DNA of 40,554 nt from the NCBI GenBank assembly GCA_964642855.1, contig CAZXSK010000038.1:1-40554 (forward strand), given 5' to 3'. A program made the position numbers and the translations under genes. Below the pieces are notes generated by a model that was given only the letters and a program-made list of their open reading frames with translations, was not told where the DNA came from and searched no databases. Shown here piece after piece: positions 33,382-40,554 of the stretch (its first letter is position 1; every line of letters begins with the position of its first letter). This stretch comes from CAZXSK01 sp964642855. GTDB lineage: Bacteria; Planctomycetota; Phycisphaerae; SM23-33.

Positions 33382-33749
33382 ATCTGCTGAGCAGAGGCCG
33401 GGGTAACAATCGACTGGCTGTGGACGGGAGATCCTAACCTGGTGCGCACAAAAACGCGGGCCCGACCGAAATCGGACCCGCGTTGCTTAGGAGCCGGCTT
33501 TCTGAGGGAATTGCCGACTGCACTGATTGTAAGGGGAATGTGCCCGACCTGTCAAAGGATTATCGTAAGCGATTGTGAATGAATGGCTTGGATTGTCCAT
33601 TGGGTTGTCTGTTCGCATTCATCCGGTCCGGGTAGCCGCGCGAGCGCGCCGTCCTTGCCAAGGCTTTCAGGCTCAATTCCGTGCAGCTGGCCGCCGAAGT
33701 CTGGTAGCGAGGGGCCAATGCGGGTTCCACAACGAAGGGGCGAGTCAAG
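33382..33749. other. Intergenic region after heparinase-like gene
   Basis: About 370 bases contain the hairpin at 33449-33488 and AT-richer sequence around 33520-33570 that may hold the promoter of the DUF3592 gene, although no clear box pair stands out. No gene is seen. Confidence 0.4.
33449..33488. terminator. Hairpin terminator after heparinase-like gene
   Basis: ACGCGGGCCCGA and TCGGACCCGCGT pair around CCGAAA with one mismatch. The plus strand has only a weak TTGCTT tail; the minus strand has a clear TTTTT tail. It probably ends the heparinase transcript and also blocks antisense reading from the right. Confidence 0.6.
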
Positions 33750-34235
33750 ATGGACAATCTGCCAGAATGGTTCCCCGCAGTGGGTGGCGCAGCACTGGCC
33801 CTGTTCGGACTGGCTGCAGGCGTCTGGTCGCTGTTCGATATCAGGCGGGCACGAGTCGCCCGCAACTGGCCGGTAGCGGACGGGCTAGTCATCCAAAGCG
33901 CTTTGGAGGTCAGTAACTCGGGGGGAGATCGGTTCGAGAAACACCGGTTCCGGTATCGCTACGAGGTCGATGGCCGGGAGTACACCGGGACACGGATCAA
34001 GGCAGGGGGGAGCTTCGAGTTGACTATCTTCGGTGGCGGAGATCATGCGTGGTCGACAGCGCGCGACTTGCAGTCGCGATACCCCCTGGGTATCCAGGTC
34101 CACGTACTCCACGATCCGGCGAACCCGAAGGACTGCTGTCTTGAGCCAGGGGGCATATTCTGCGCACTGGCACAGACTGCCGTGTCTTTGGCCCTGTTCC
34201 TTGCGGGGGTATACGTGCTGGTCAACTATGGGTAG
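33750..34235 (+). CDS. DUF3592 domain membrane protein
   Basis: A 161-residue protein of the DUF3592 family. An N-terminal membrane segment (about residues 10-30) is followed by a soluble beta-rich domain with RYRYEVDGREYTGTRI and ARDLQSRYPLGIQVHVLHDPANPKDCCLEPG, the typical Y-P-x-G-x-x-V-x-V-x-Y-[DN]-P pattern of the family. A second membrane segment lies at the end. The function of the family is unknown. It lies alone between a hairpin and a converging lipoprotein gene. Confidence 0.82.
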   Translation: MDNLPEWFPAVGGAALALFGLAAGVWSLFDIRRARVARNWPVADGLVIQSALEVSNSGGDRFEKHRFRYRYEVDGREYTGTRIKAGGSFELTIFGGGDHAWSTARDLQSRYPLGIQVHVLHDPANPKDCCLEPGGIFCALAQTAVSLALFLAGVYVLVNYG

Positions 34236-34324
34236 CCGCAGAACCAGTTGAAGCTGCATCCGCAAGGCGTGAGTGACCTGCGGTCGAGCGGAGATGTCCG
34301 GGCTTCGGGAAGTTGCCGGATCCT

Positions 34325-34786
34325 CTATCTCGCAGACAGCAGCGAAGCGCGGATCGCGTCGGCGCGCTTCGAGACGGCTTCGGACTTGCCCCCTCCTTCG
34401 GCCGTGACCACACGCTGGGCAGTTACGAACACCGCCAGCATATAGGTGAACTGCGACCCCTGCTGTTTGGCCGAGAAGGTCATCAGCTTGCCCGGCTGGC
34501 CTGCGGAGTTCTCAACGTCTTCCTCCTTCTCCAACCTGTAGCCTCGGCCGGTGAGATCGCTGCGGATGGCGTCGGTCCAGAACTCGCTGCTGCCGTTCTT
34601 CAGGTTCTCGCGGACCTGGAACGCCACGACAACGCCATCGGCTGAGATACCGCGCTTGGTATAGCCGCTGCGGTCGACGTCCATCTCCACGAAGTGCTCC
34701 GGGAGGGTCATCATGCCGTGAGGTTCGCACCCGGTGAGAACGGCCAGACCTGCCAGCAAGACAGACATGGCGAAGGTACGTTTCAT
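34325..34786 (-). CDS. Small lipoprotein of unknown function
   Basis: A 153-residue protein. The signal sequence ends in LTGC (Cys20), so it is an anchored lipoprotein. The rest is mixed alpha/beta without a family I recognise. I chose the ATG at 34786 with GGAAG upstream. An alternative ATG at 34804 overlaps the previous stop as TGATG and would add six residues before the signal sequence. It forms an operon with the DUF4349 lipoprotein just upstream. Confidence 0.7.
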   Translation of the reverse strand: MKRTFAMSVLLAGLAVLTGCEPHGMMTLPEHFVEMDVDRSGYTKRGISADGVVVAFQVRENLKNGSSEFWTDAIRSDLTGRGYRLEKEEDVENSAGQPGKLMTFSAKQQGSQFTYMLAVFVTAQRVVTAEGGGKSEAVSKRADAIRASLLSAR

Positions 34787-34803
34787 GGTGTCTCTTCCGT
34801 GCA

Positions 34804-35589
34804 TCAGTAGATCTCCTTGCCGTCGAACCGCATAAGCCTCTGCAGTCCCAACTCGCGCAGCCAGCCGATGGGAAGCTTGACCTGAACCTTGGGGGGCGTA
34901 TATCGGATGACGCCCTGGAACCTCAGGTGGATTCTCGCGAATGCGACTCGTTGCGCGAGTGTCCGCAGGTCTCCTTCGAGCTTGTCGATCTCTGCCTGGA
35001 TGCGCCCGAGCTCACGCTCCACTTCCAGCGCGGCCTTGACGTCCTTGGCCTTGGCAACCAGCTCGCGAAGCCGCTTGGCCATCGCCTTGTAGTTTTCCAG
35101 CCGGGTTTCCGTATCCCGGTATTGGTCGGTGACGTCGACCACCTCGACATCCCGCTGAGCTACCGATCCGATCTCGCGTAGCGACCGGACGGCCTGGTGG
35201 AACTTCTCGGCCGGCACGCGAATGACCATCGAGGTAGCTTCCAGAGACTCCAGATACCCGTCCATGTTTTCGGCGAGCTTCTGGGCCTTGTCCTGGGCCT
35301 GACGGATCTCCCCAACCACCAACGTGAAACGCCCCTTGTAAACGAGTTTGCGTGTCGCGACGGCTGAGAAGGCAGGGGCATCGGAGGCGTTGCTGCCCGA
35401 TTGGCTGCCTTCCTGCCCGGAACGAGCATGGGCGGCAGCGAGTGCCGATTTGGCGGCCTGGCCGCTTCTGGCACGGGTCATCCCGTCGGCTTCGGGGGCC
35501 TCCTGCATTGCGATCGGAGCATACCCCGAGGAACACCCGGCCAACGCGAGTGCGGCCAAGGCGAGAGGAACATAGACACGTGCGGGCAT
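34804..35589 (-). CDS. DUF4349 lipoprotein
   Basis: A 261-residue lipoprotein (lipobox LAGC, Cys19). After a low-complexity linker (about residues 25-75, rich in Ala, Ser and Gly) comes the DUF4349 pattern: RKLVYKGRFTLVVGEI, then DGYLESLEATSMVIRVPAEKF, then DVTDQYRDTETRLENYKAMAKRL, leading into a coiled coil of about 150-215. Related proteins usually carry a C-terminal membrane segment, which is lacking here. AAGGAG lies upstream of the ATG. It is co-transcribed with the small lipoprotein gene. The function is unknown; an envelope role is inferred. Confidence 0.8.
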   Translation of the reverse strand: MPARVYVPLALAALALAGCSSGYAPIAMQEAPEADGMTRARSGQAAKSALAAAHARSGQEGSQSGSNASDAPAFSAVATRKLVYKGRFTLVVGEIRQAQDKAQKLAENMDGYLESLEATSMVIRVPAEKFHQAVRSLREIGSVAQRDVEVVDVTDQYRDTETRLENYKAMAKRLRELVAKAKDVKAALEVERELGRIQAEIDKLEGDLRTLAQRVAFARIHLRFQGVIRYTPPKVQVKLPIGWLRELGLQRLMRFDGKEIY

Positions 35590-35697
35590 TGCTGATCTCC
35601 TTCCTTCTGAAAGTTCACCCGTGGATATGCAGAAGGTTGCGGGGCTGCGCAGACTTTTCGAGTCAAAGGAGAATCTGTGTCGCGGAGTTAGGGGCTG

Positions 35698-38043
35698 CTA
35701 GTCGCTCGTGGACAGATTCTTCAACGCCTCCGCGGCCATACGACTGATCGTCGGGGCCTTGCTGTCAGCAATGCGTTTCAGGCACGCGACGGCCTGTGCG
35801 TGGTCGGCTCCGAGTCCGGCGAGTGCTTTTACGGCCTGATGGCGGATGTTGAGATTCTGCTTGCTGTCTTCTGCGATTGCGATGAGATCATCGGCGTATG
35901 GGCTGTTCGCCTTCCCAAACAGTGGGAGGATCTCGGCAGCTTTCCTTGCCCGCGTTCCTCGCTTGCCCGCACGCACGAGCTTCAGCACGGCAGGGGCTGC
36001 GACTTCGGCGTCGTCCGGTCCAACGGTCTTGGCCAGCACCCCCAGCGCACCGTCCACCACCCAGTAGTTGTCGTCCTCCAACGCCTTGACCAGGGCAGGA
36101 ATGGCAGGGCGCGCGTCCTTGCCGATCTCTCGAAGGGCCCGGGCCGCCTGGGTGCGCACGAAGCCGCTCTCCGAACTCAGCGCGTCGATAAGAGCGGGCA
36201 AAACGTCGTCGTTGACAACTCCGATCCGACCCAACGCAGTGGCAGCATAGCTGGCGTGGACGGTCTCGTTGGTCAGCTCGTCGACCAGCACCGGCGCGGC
36301 GTTCGCGGCAGCAGGCCCGATTTCACCCAACGTCATGATGACTGCCTGTTTCAGGCCGATGGTATCCATCTTCTCGAGCAGAACCCCTACGGCCTTGTCC
36401 CCGTGCTTATCGGCCTTGCCCAAGGCTGTGACCAATTGCCGGCGAGGGTTCCGGAACCGTTTCACCGCGTCGACGAGTGAGGAGACCGTTTCCTCGTCGA
36501 GTTCGGGCCATTGGCTGGCTGCGATTCCGCCGTACTCGGCCAGGCGACCATCTTCGCTGGCGATCATCGTTAGCACATGTTTGCGTTCAGACTTTCCGAT
36601 GCTGCCCAATGCGACCGCGCAGAGCTCCCCGCGATTCCCGATCATCCCTCCGGCATCGGCCTCGGCAGCCAGCCGGCGCATGGTAGCCACAAGCGCGTCG
36701 GTAGCCGGCTGGGAAGCCGGGCCAAACGAAGCGAGCGCCTTCAGGCATGCGCGGGCGAGACCCAGGTCCACGTGATCGATCAATCTGGCTGCAGTCGATA
36801 CGGTGCCTGCCTTGGGCTTATCGAGTTTCATCAATGCCCGGGCAGCCGCAGTGCGTACTTTGATCGGCGCTTGGCCGTCGCGGAGCAGGCCGCGGACAGG
36901 AGCTTCCATCGGCTTGCCAATCTTCTGCAGCGCCTGATAACAGGCGGAGTATTTCGCGACGTCAGGGTCGTTTCGCATGACTTGTAGAATCGGGGCCACG
37001 GCCGGTTCACCCAACTCTCCCAGCGCCCTGCCCGCCTCTCCGCAGGCTGCCCGATCGCCCAGCAGACCCGCAAGAAGGCCCATCGCGCTGGAAGACTCCT
37101 GCGCCCAGGCCTTCAGTGGGTAGACAGAGTGCTGACGGAGTTCAGGGCTGCCTGTCTCGATCCGTTGAGCAAGGGCTGATAGCAGGCCGTTGCTGGGCTC
37201 CTCAATCTCCGCCAAGCCTCGAGAGGCCCCGGCGTAGTAGTGGATGCTCTGGTGTCCCATTGCTTCCAGAGCAGCATCTCGAGCGACCTCGGAGACATCC
37301 GCACACCGCCCAAGAAACTCCATCGCCATAGACTGGAGCTGGCCGGTTCGGAGATCTTCGACCAGATCGACCACGGCCGGAACGGCAGCTTCAGCGGCCG
37401 GTCCAATTTCCTTCAGCGATCGCAGCACAGGATAGCTCATGCCATTGGGATCAGCGTCGATCGCCGCGAGAAGGTGGTCGACAGCGACGGCTCCACGCGG
37501 TCCGAACGAGCCTATCCCAGTTGCGGCCGCTCTCCGACATACGGGAGAGGGGTCGCTATCCAACGCCTCAATCAGGCGGTCCAAGGCCGGGTTATCGCGT
37601 GGCTCCGTCCCCGCCAGGGCAGACAGGACCGTCCAGCGGACGACTTCGTTGGGGTCCCGGCTGGCAGCCAGCAGGGCGGGAAGCGCGCGGTCGTCGCACG
37701 CCTTCAATGCACGCATGGCAGTCACACGCATCTTCCAGCCCTCCACACCGGGACGCGCAGCATGTTTTCGGATGACCTCAATCAGTCCCGGAGCGGCGAC
37801 CGGCCCGAGGTCCACTAGTTTCTTGAAGAGTTCCGACCGTTGATCGCCCGATGCCTGGCGGATCTGCCGCACGAGCTCTTCCACTTCCTCGGCGTCGATC
37901 GTCTCGGTCGGCTGACGGTAGCGCGAGCCTGTCTGGTGGGCGCTGTCGTTGGGGTCCGCCTTGTTGTCGTCGCTGCAGCCTGCGAGCAGGGCGGAGACGA
38001 GCAGGGCGGATAGCATGAGGGTCGGTCTGTGCATGCTGTGCAT
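35698..38043 (-). CDS. HEAT-repeat lipoprotein
   Basis: A 781-residue lipoprotein with lipobox LAGC (Cys23). Nearly all of the mature protein is made of HEAT/PBS-type helical repeats: many units of about 35-40 residues such as AVPAVVDLVEDLRTG, AVDHLLAAIDADPNG, ALPALLAASRDPNEVVRW and AIPALVKALEDDNYWVVDGAL. It forms a long superhelical scaffold for protein binding at the membrane. The frame is open to 38325, but the part before the lipobox start lacks domain features. I chose the ATG at 38043, with AGGA about 12 bases upstream; the ATG at 38034 is possible. It is divergent from purF. Confidence 0.82.
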   Translation of the reverse strand: MHSMHRPTLMLSALLVSALLAGCSDDNKADPNDSAHQTGSRYRQPTETIDAEEVEELVRQIRQASGDQRSELFKKLVDLGPVAAPGLIEVIRKHAARPGVEGWKMRVTAMRALKACDDRALPALLAASRDPNEVVRWTVLSALAGTEPRDNPALDRLIEALDSDPSPVCRRAAATGIGSFGPRGAVAVDHLLAAIDADPNGMSYPVLRSLKEIGPAAEAAVPAVVDLVEDLRTGQLQSMAMEFLGRCADVSEVARDAALEAMGHQSIHYYAGASRGLAEIEEPSNGLLSALAQRIETGSPELRQHSVYPLKAWAQESSSAMGLLAGLLGDRAACGEAGRALGELGEPAVAPILQVMRNDPDVAKYSACYQALQKIGKPMEAPVRGLLRDGQAPIKVRTAAARALMKLDKPKAGTVSTAARLIDHVDLGLARACLKALASFGPASQPATDALVATMRRLAAEADAGGMIGNRGELCAVALGSIGKSERKHVLTMIASEDGRLAEYGGIAASQWPELDEETVSSLVDAVKRFRNPRRQLVTALGKADKHGDKAVGVLLEKMDTIGLKQAVIMTLGEIGPAAANAAPVLVDELTNETVHASYAATALGRIGVVNDDVLPALIDALSSESGFVRTQAARALREIGKDARPAIPALVKALEDDNYWVVDGALGVLAKTVGPDDAEVAAPAVLKLVRAGKRGTRARKAAEILPLFGKANSPYADDLIAIAEDSKQNLNIRHQAVKALAGLGADHAQAVACLKRIADSKAPTISRMAAEALKNLSTSD

Positions 38044-38155
38044 GGGCGTCGTTGTTCCTAAGTGTCGGCGTTTATGGAACAGGCAGGATAATCCGTCGGG
38101 AATGGGTGCTGCAAGGCTTCCGGGCGGGGATCTTGTCCGGTTGACGTCAAAGGAA

Positions 38156-38184
38156 TTTGCGGCGCTTGACAGATCGGGTATGAT
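38156..38184 (+). promoter_or_regulatory. Promoter of purF
   Basis: TATGAT (38179-38184) is preceded by TTTGCG (38156-38161, spacer 17) or TTGCGG (38157-38162, spacer 16). The start codon lies about 60 bases downstream. TTGACA at 38165-38170 is too close to the -10 box to be its -35. Confidence 0.5.
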
Positions 38185-38243
38185 ACCGTTTTCCCCGGCT
38201 GGGCAGGGCGGCCCGGCGGGACCCCAATCGCAGGGAGACCGAC

Positions 38244-39824
38244 GTGAGCGATGAGCTTCATCACGAGTGCGGCGTGGCGGCATTGTATTGGCTGGCCGAG
38301 CCCCAGGGCAGGGGCGGATCGGCAAGCCAGGCGGTTCATGAGGAGAACGTGGCTGCCTTGATGCCCCAGATCCTTCTCGACCTCCAAAATCGCGGGCAGC
38401 TTGCCGCGGGCATGAGCAGCTACCAGCCCGGCCGACCCCAGTTGCTGGACACCTTCAAGGACCTTGGAACTGTCAATGAGGCGTTCCGGATGTCCCACCC
38501 GGACAAGCACCGGAGTATTCTCGAGGAGTATTCGGGCAAGGCGGCCATCGGGCACACGCGTTACGCAACGTGTGGCTTGGATGACGCGCGCTATGCCCAG
38601 CCCTTCGAGCGGCACCACGGGCGGCTTTGGAAATGGTTCTCGTTCGCGTTCAACGGCAACCTGGCCAACTACACGAAGTTGCGCGACCAGCTCCTTGCCA
38701 AGCGTCACTACCATTTCTCGCTGGACACCGACACCGAGATCATCATGCATTCCCTGGCGTATCGCCTGCGCGGCGACAAGCCGACGGATCTGAAACGCGT
38801 CATGACTTCGTTGGGTCGCAGCTTCGATGGCGCGTACAACGTCGCCTTCCTCGACGCAATGGGACGGATGTTCATCTGCCGCGATCCGTTGGGGCTGAGA
38901 CCCATGAGCTGGGCAGTCCAGGGCAGGCTGTTCGGTGCGGCAAGCGAATCGGTAGCCCTGACGAACCTTGGCTTCGATGAAGTGCACAGTCTGGAGCCCG
39001 GGCAGATGGCGATCATCGAAGACGGCAAGCTGCGGCTGGAATCTTTCTCCGAACGCAAGAGCACCGCACGATGTTTCTTCGAATGGGTCTACTTCTCCAA
39101 CGTCGCAAGCAAGATCGATGGCGAAAGCGTGTATGTTGCGCGGGCGCGGTCGGGGGCAGCGTTGGCGAAACTGGAGGACCAGGACGTTAACGGCGACTGT
39201 ATCGTGGTGCCCGTGCCGGATACCGCCAAAGCGGCGGCCGACGCGTTCGCGTATGAGCTTGGGATTCCGGGCGTCGAAGGTCTGATCCGAAACCGGTACA
39301 TCGGCAGAACGTTCATCCAGCCCAATACTACCCGGAAGCGGTCTGCCAATAGTAAATACACCGGCCTGCCGGAGGTGCTTCGGGGCAGGAAGGTGTTCCT
39401 GGTGGAGGACTCCATCGTACGATCTACGACACTCAAGACCCTCGTCAAGCACATCCGGGGCGAGTGCGGAGCGAAGGAAATCCACGTTCGCGTCGCGTGC
39501 CCGCCGATCGTAGCGCCATGCTTCTACGGCATTGACATGTCCACGCTTGGGGAGCTGTTCGCACCGAAGTTCGTAGGAAAGAACTACGATGGCTGCCCCG
39601 AAGAGGAGACCTTCGCTGAGATGGCGAAGGCTCTGAAGGTTGACAGCCTGCGATACCTGTGCGTGGAGGACTTGCCTCGGTGCATCGGCCTGGATCGCAG
39701 AGACATGTGCCTCGGGTGCGTTACGGGCAGGTATCCTACCGCCCGGGGCAACCGCCTGATGTCGGCAGCGCGCAAGGGCGCCGGCACGGGCAAGGCAGGC
39801 AGAACCTACGAGACGACCGCTTGA
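38244..39824 (+). CDS. purF: Amidophosphoribosyltransferase (PurF family)
   Basis: A 526-residue enzyme. An N-terminal Ntn glutamine amidotransferase domain has its nucleophile at Cys9 in HHECGVAAL, after a propeptide of eight residues. The C-terminal phosphoribosyltransferase domain has VFLVEDSIVRSTT as PRPP motif. PurF makes phosphoribosylamine from PRPP and glutamine, the first step of purine synthesis. Cysteines matching the [4Fe-4S] class are present (ARCFFEW, APCFYGID and MCLGC). Odd points: the PRPP loop has Ser in place of the usual Gly (IVRSTT, not IVRGTT), and the protein is longer than typical, with extra sequence near residues 20-60. The start codon is GTG with GGGAG upstream. Confidence 0.88.
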   Translation: MSDELHHECGVAALYWLAEPQGRGGSASQAVHEENVAALMPQILLDLQNRGQLAAGMSSYQPGRPQLLDTFKDLGTVNEAFRMSHPDKHRSILEEYSGKAAIGHTRYATCGLDDARYAQPFERHHGRLWKWFSFAFNGNLANYTKLRDQLLAKRHYHFSLDTDTEIIMHSLAYRLRGDKPTDLKRVMTSLGRSFDGAYNVAFLDAMGRMFICRDPLGLRPMSWAVQGRLFGAASESVALTNLGFDEVHSLEPGQMAIIEDGKLRLESFSERKSTARCFFEWVYFSNVASKIDGESVYVARARSGAALAKLEDQDVNGDCIVVPVPDTAKAAADAFAYELGIPGVEGLIRNRYIGRTFIQPNTTRKRSANSKYTGLPEVLRGRKVFLVEDSIVRSTTLKTLVKHIRGECGAKEIHVRVACPPIVAPCFYGIDMSTLGELFAPKFVGKNYDGCPEEETFAEMAKALKVDSLRYLCVEDLPRCIGLDRRDMCLGCVTGRYPTARGNRLMSAARKGAGTGKAGRTYETTA

Positions 39825-39843
39825 GGAAAGACGGTACCAGACC

Positions 39844-40380
39844 ATGGAACGAAGAAGCATTGACTATACCGAGTTCTTTCCCGAGGTGATGGCGGCGTTG
39901 CGCTCTCGAGGCCTGCTTCTTGGCAGCTACGACGCCGACCGCAAGCCCAACGCCATGACCATCGGCTGGGGGTCGCTGGGGAGCGTCTGGGGCGTGCCGA
40001 TGTGGATGGTTTTCGTCAGACCCAGCCGGCACACGTACCACTGTATCGAGCACAGCGGCTGCTTCACGGTTAATGTACCTCCGGAGTCGCTGTCGATGGC
40101 CTGTGCGGTGTGCGGCTCGACCAGCGGGGCGGACGTTGACAAGTTCGAGGAAGCGGAGATCACAGCCGGCCAGGCCGACCGGGTGCTTGCCCCTTCGATT
40201 GATGAGTGTCCGATCGTTTACGAGTGCCAGGTCGTGCACGCCAGCGATATCCTGCCGAACAAGCTGGCTGACGAGATCCTCTCGGGTGCGTACCGAGACG
40301 GGGACTACCACCGTGTGTACTGCGGGAAGATTCTGCATGCCAAAGCGGCTGCGGAGGCGGAGAGACTGCTCAGGGAGTAA
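39844..40380 (+). CDS. Flavin reductase-like domain protein
   Basis: A 178-residue protein of the flavin reductase-like (FMN-binding split barrel) family. Typical features are RGLLLGSYDADRKPNAMTIGWGSLGSVWGVPMWMV (given by parts), where the N-A-M-T/W motif lines the flavin site, and HTYHCIEHSGCFTVNVP. It likely binds FMN and passes electrons from NAD(P)H or acts in an unknown redox step. It begins 19 bases after purF, with a poor ribosome binding site of its own, so it is likely read from the purF transcript. Confidence 0.85.
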   Translation: MERRSIDYTEFFPEVMAALRSRGLLLGSYDADRKPNAMTIGWGSLGSVWGVPMWMVFVRPSRHTYHCIEHSGCFTVNVPPESLSMACAVCGSTSGADVDKFEEAEITAGQADRVLAPSIDECPIVYECQVVHASDILPNKLADEILSGAYRDGDYHRVYCGKILHAKAAAEAERLLRE

Positions 40381-40554
40381 AAGTACCCCAGGCCGTGTCG
40401 GGCGTGGGTATCGGCGTCAATCGGCCACCGCGATCCGTTTGCCATCTGTTTTGAGACCAACCGCGACGGTTATCGGACGTTCGCTGGATTCTGCATTTCG
40501 TCTGTATGCCAGAATGCATATGTCTTGCGGACACGCGTACCCGGGGGTACCTTC

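Noticed and set aside
38058..39860. 600-codon minus-strand frame opposite purF
   Set aside because: It is the antisense shadow of purF, with no family resemblance.
1..40554. CRISPR arrays, insertion sequences, prophage or toxin-antitoxin modules
   Set aside because: I found no regular short repeats with spacers, no transposase or integrase, and no target-site duplications on either strand.

Overview
The window is a roughly 40.5 kb piece of a GC-rich bacterial genome. It most likely comes from a planctomycete-type organism, perhaps close to Phycisphaerae. That is inferred from gene content: a PEP-CTERM protein with a dockerin-like module, a PilX-like surface protein, a secreted PQQ-propeller protein, heparinase and PL8 polysaccharide lyases, a bacterial TMEM43 homologue and many small lipoproteins. 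No rRNA or taxonomic marker was compared. Two runs of exactly 100 N (20074-20173 and 23128-23227) show that this is a scaffold with gaps. Apart from one PL8 gene and one small membrane-protein gene cut by the second gap, the genes look intact. I see no insertion sequence, prophage, CRISPR array or defence island.

Layout. 1-736 has no credible gene but carries diverged direct repeats. 737-2850 (minus) holds a dienelactone-hydrolase-like lipoprotein and an oxidative-stress pair: a Fur/PerR regulator and a Dps-like ferritin, which share a 17-bp upstream element. 3048-7000 (plus) holds a large PQQ-propeller protein, tRNA-Val(UAC) with its own promoter, and a zinc-ribbon membrane protein. 7348-9059 (minus) holds a TMEM43-family protein and a small membrane protein. 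9299-10333 is a secreted cyclophilin with dockerin and PEP-CTERM modules. It converges on a minus-strand PilX-like protein, which is preceded by a tiny flagellar-rod-like protein. 12889-15900 is a housekeeping block of rpsA and a sigma-70 factor, each closed by a hairpin terminator. 16194-18860 holds an LTA-synthase-type alkaline-phosphatase-fold enzyme and apt.

18895-21494 (minus) holds a radical SAM protein overlapping a multi-spanning membrane protein by one base. A DRE-TIM aldolase-like gene is divergent from it, behind a good promoter. A small membrane-protein gene follows, with its ribosome binding site inside a perfect 11-bp inverted repeat. Then come a gap, a PL8 lyase (minus), the tldD/tldE pair (plus), a TPR protein plus gluzincin protease operon (minus), a heparinase II/III-like lyase (plus), a DUF3592 protein (plus), a two-lipoprotein operon (minus), a HEAT-repeat lipoprotein (minus), and divergent purF followed by a flavin-reductase-like gene (plus).

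How it fits together. Much of the coding capacity goes to exported proteins: lipoproteins, signal-peptide enzymes and surface-sorted proteins. This suits a polysaccharide-degrading, particle-associated life. The rest is core metabolism and information processing. No single obvious new multi-gene system stands out. The best leads are the PerR/Dps-like shared operator, the cyclophilin-dockerin-PEP-CTERM architecture, the triplicated beta-rich module on the PQQ protein, the orphan rod-like protein beside a PilX-like protein, and the inverted repeat that would hide a ribosome binding site.
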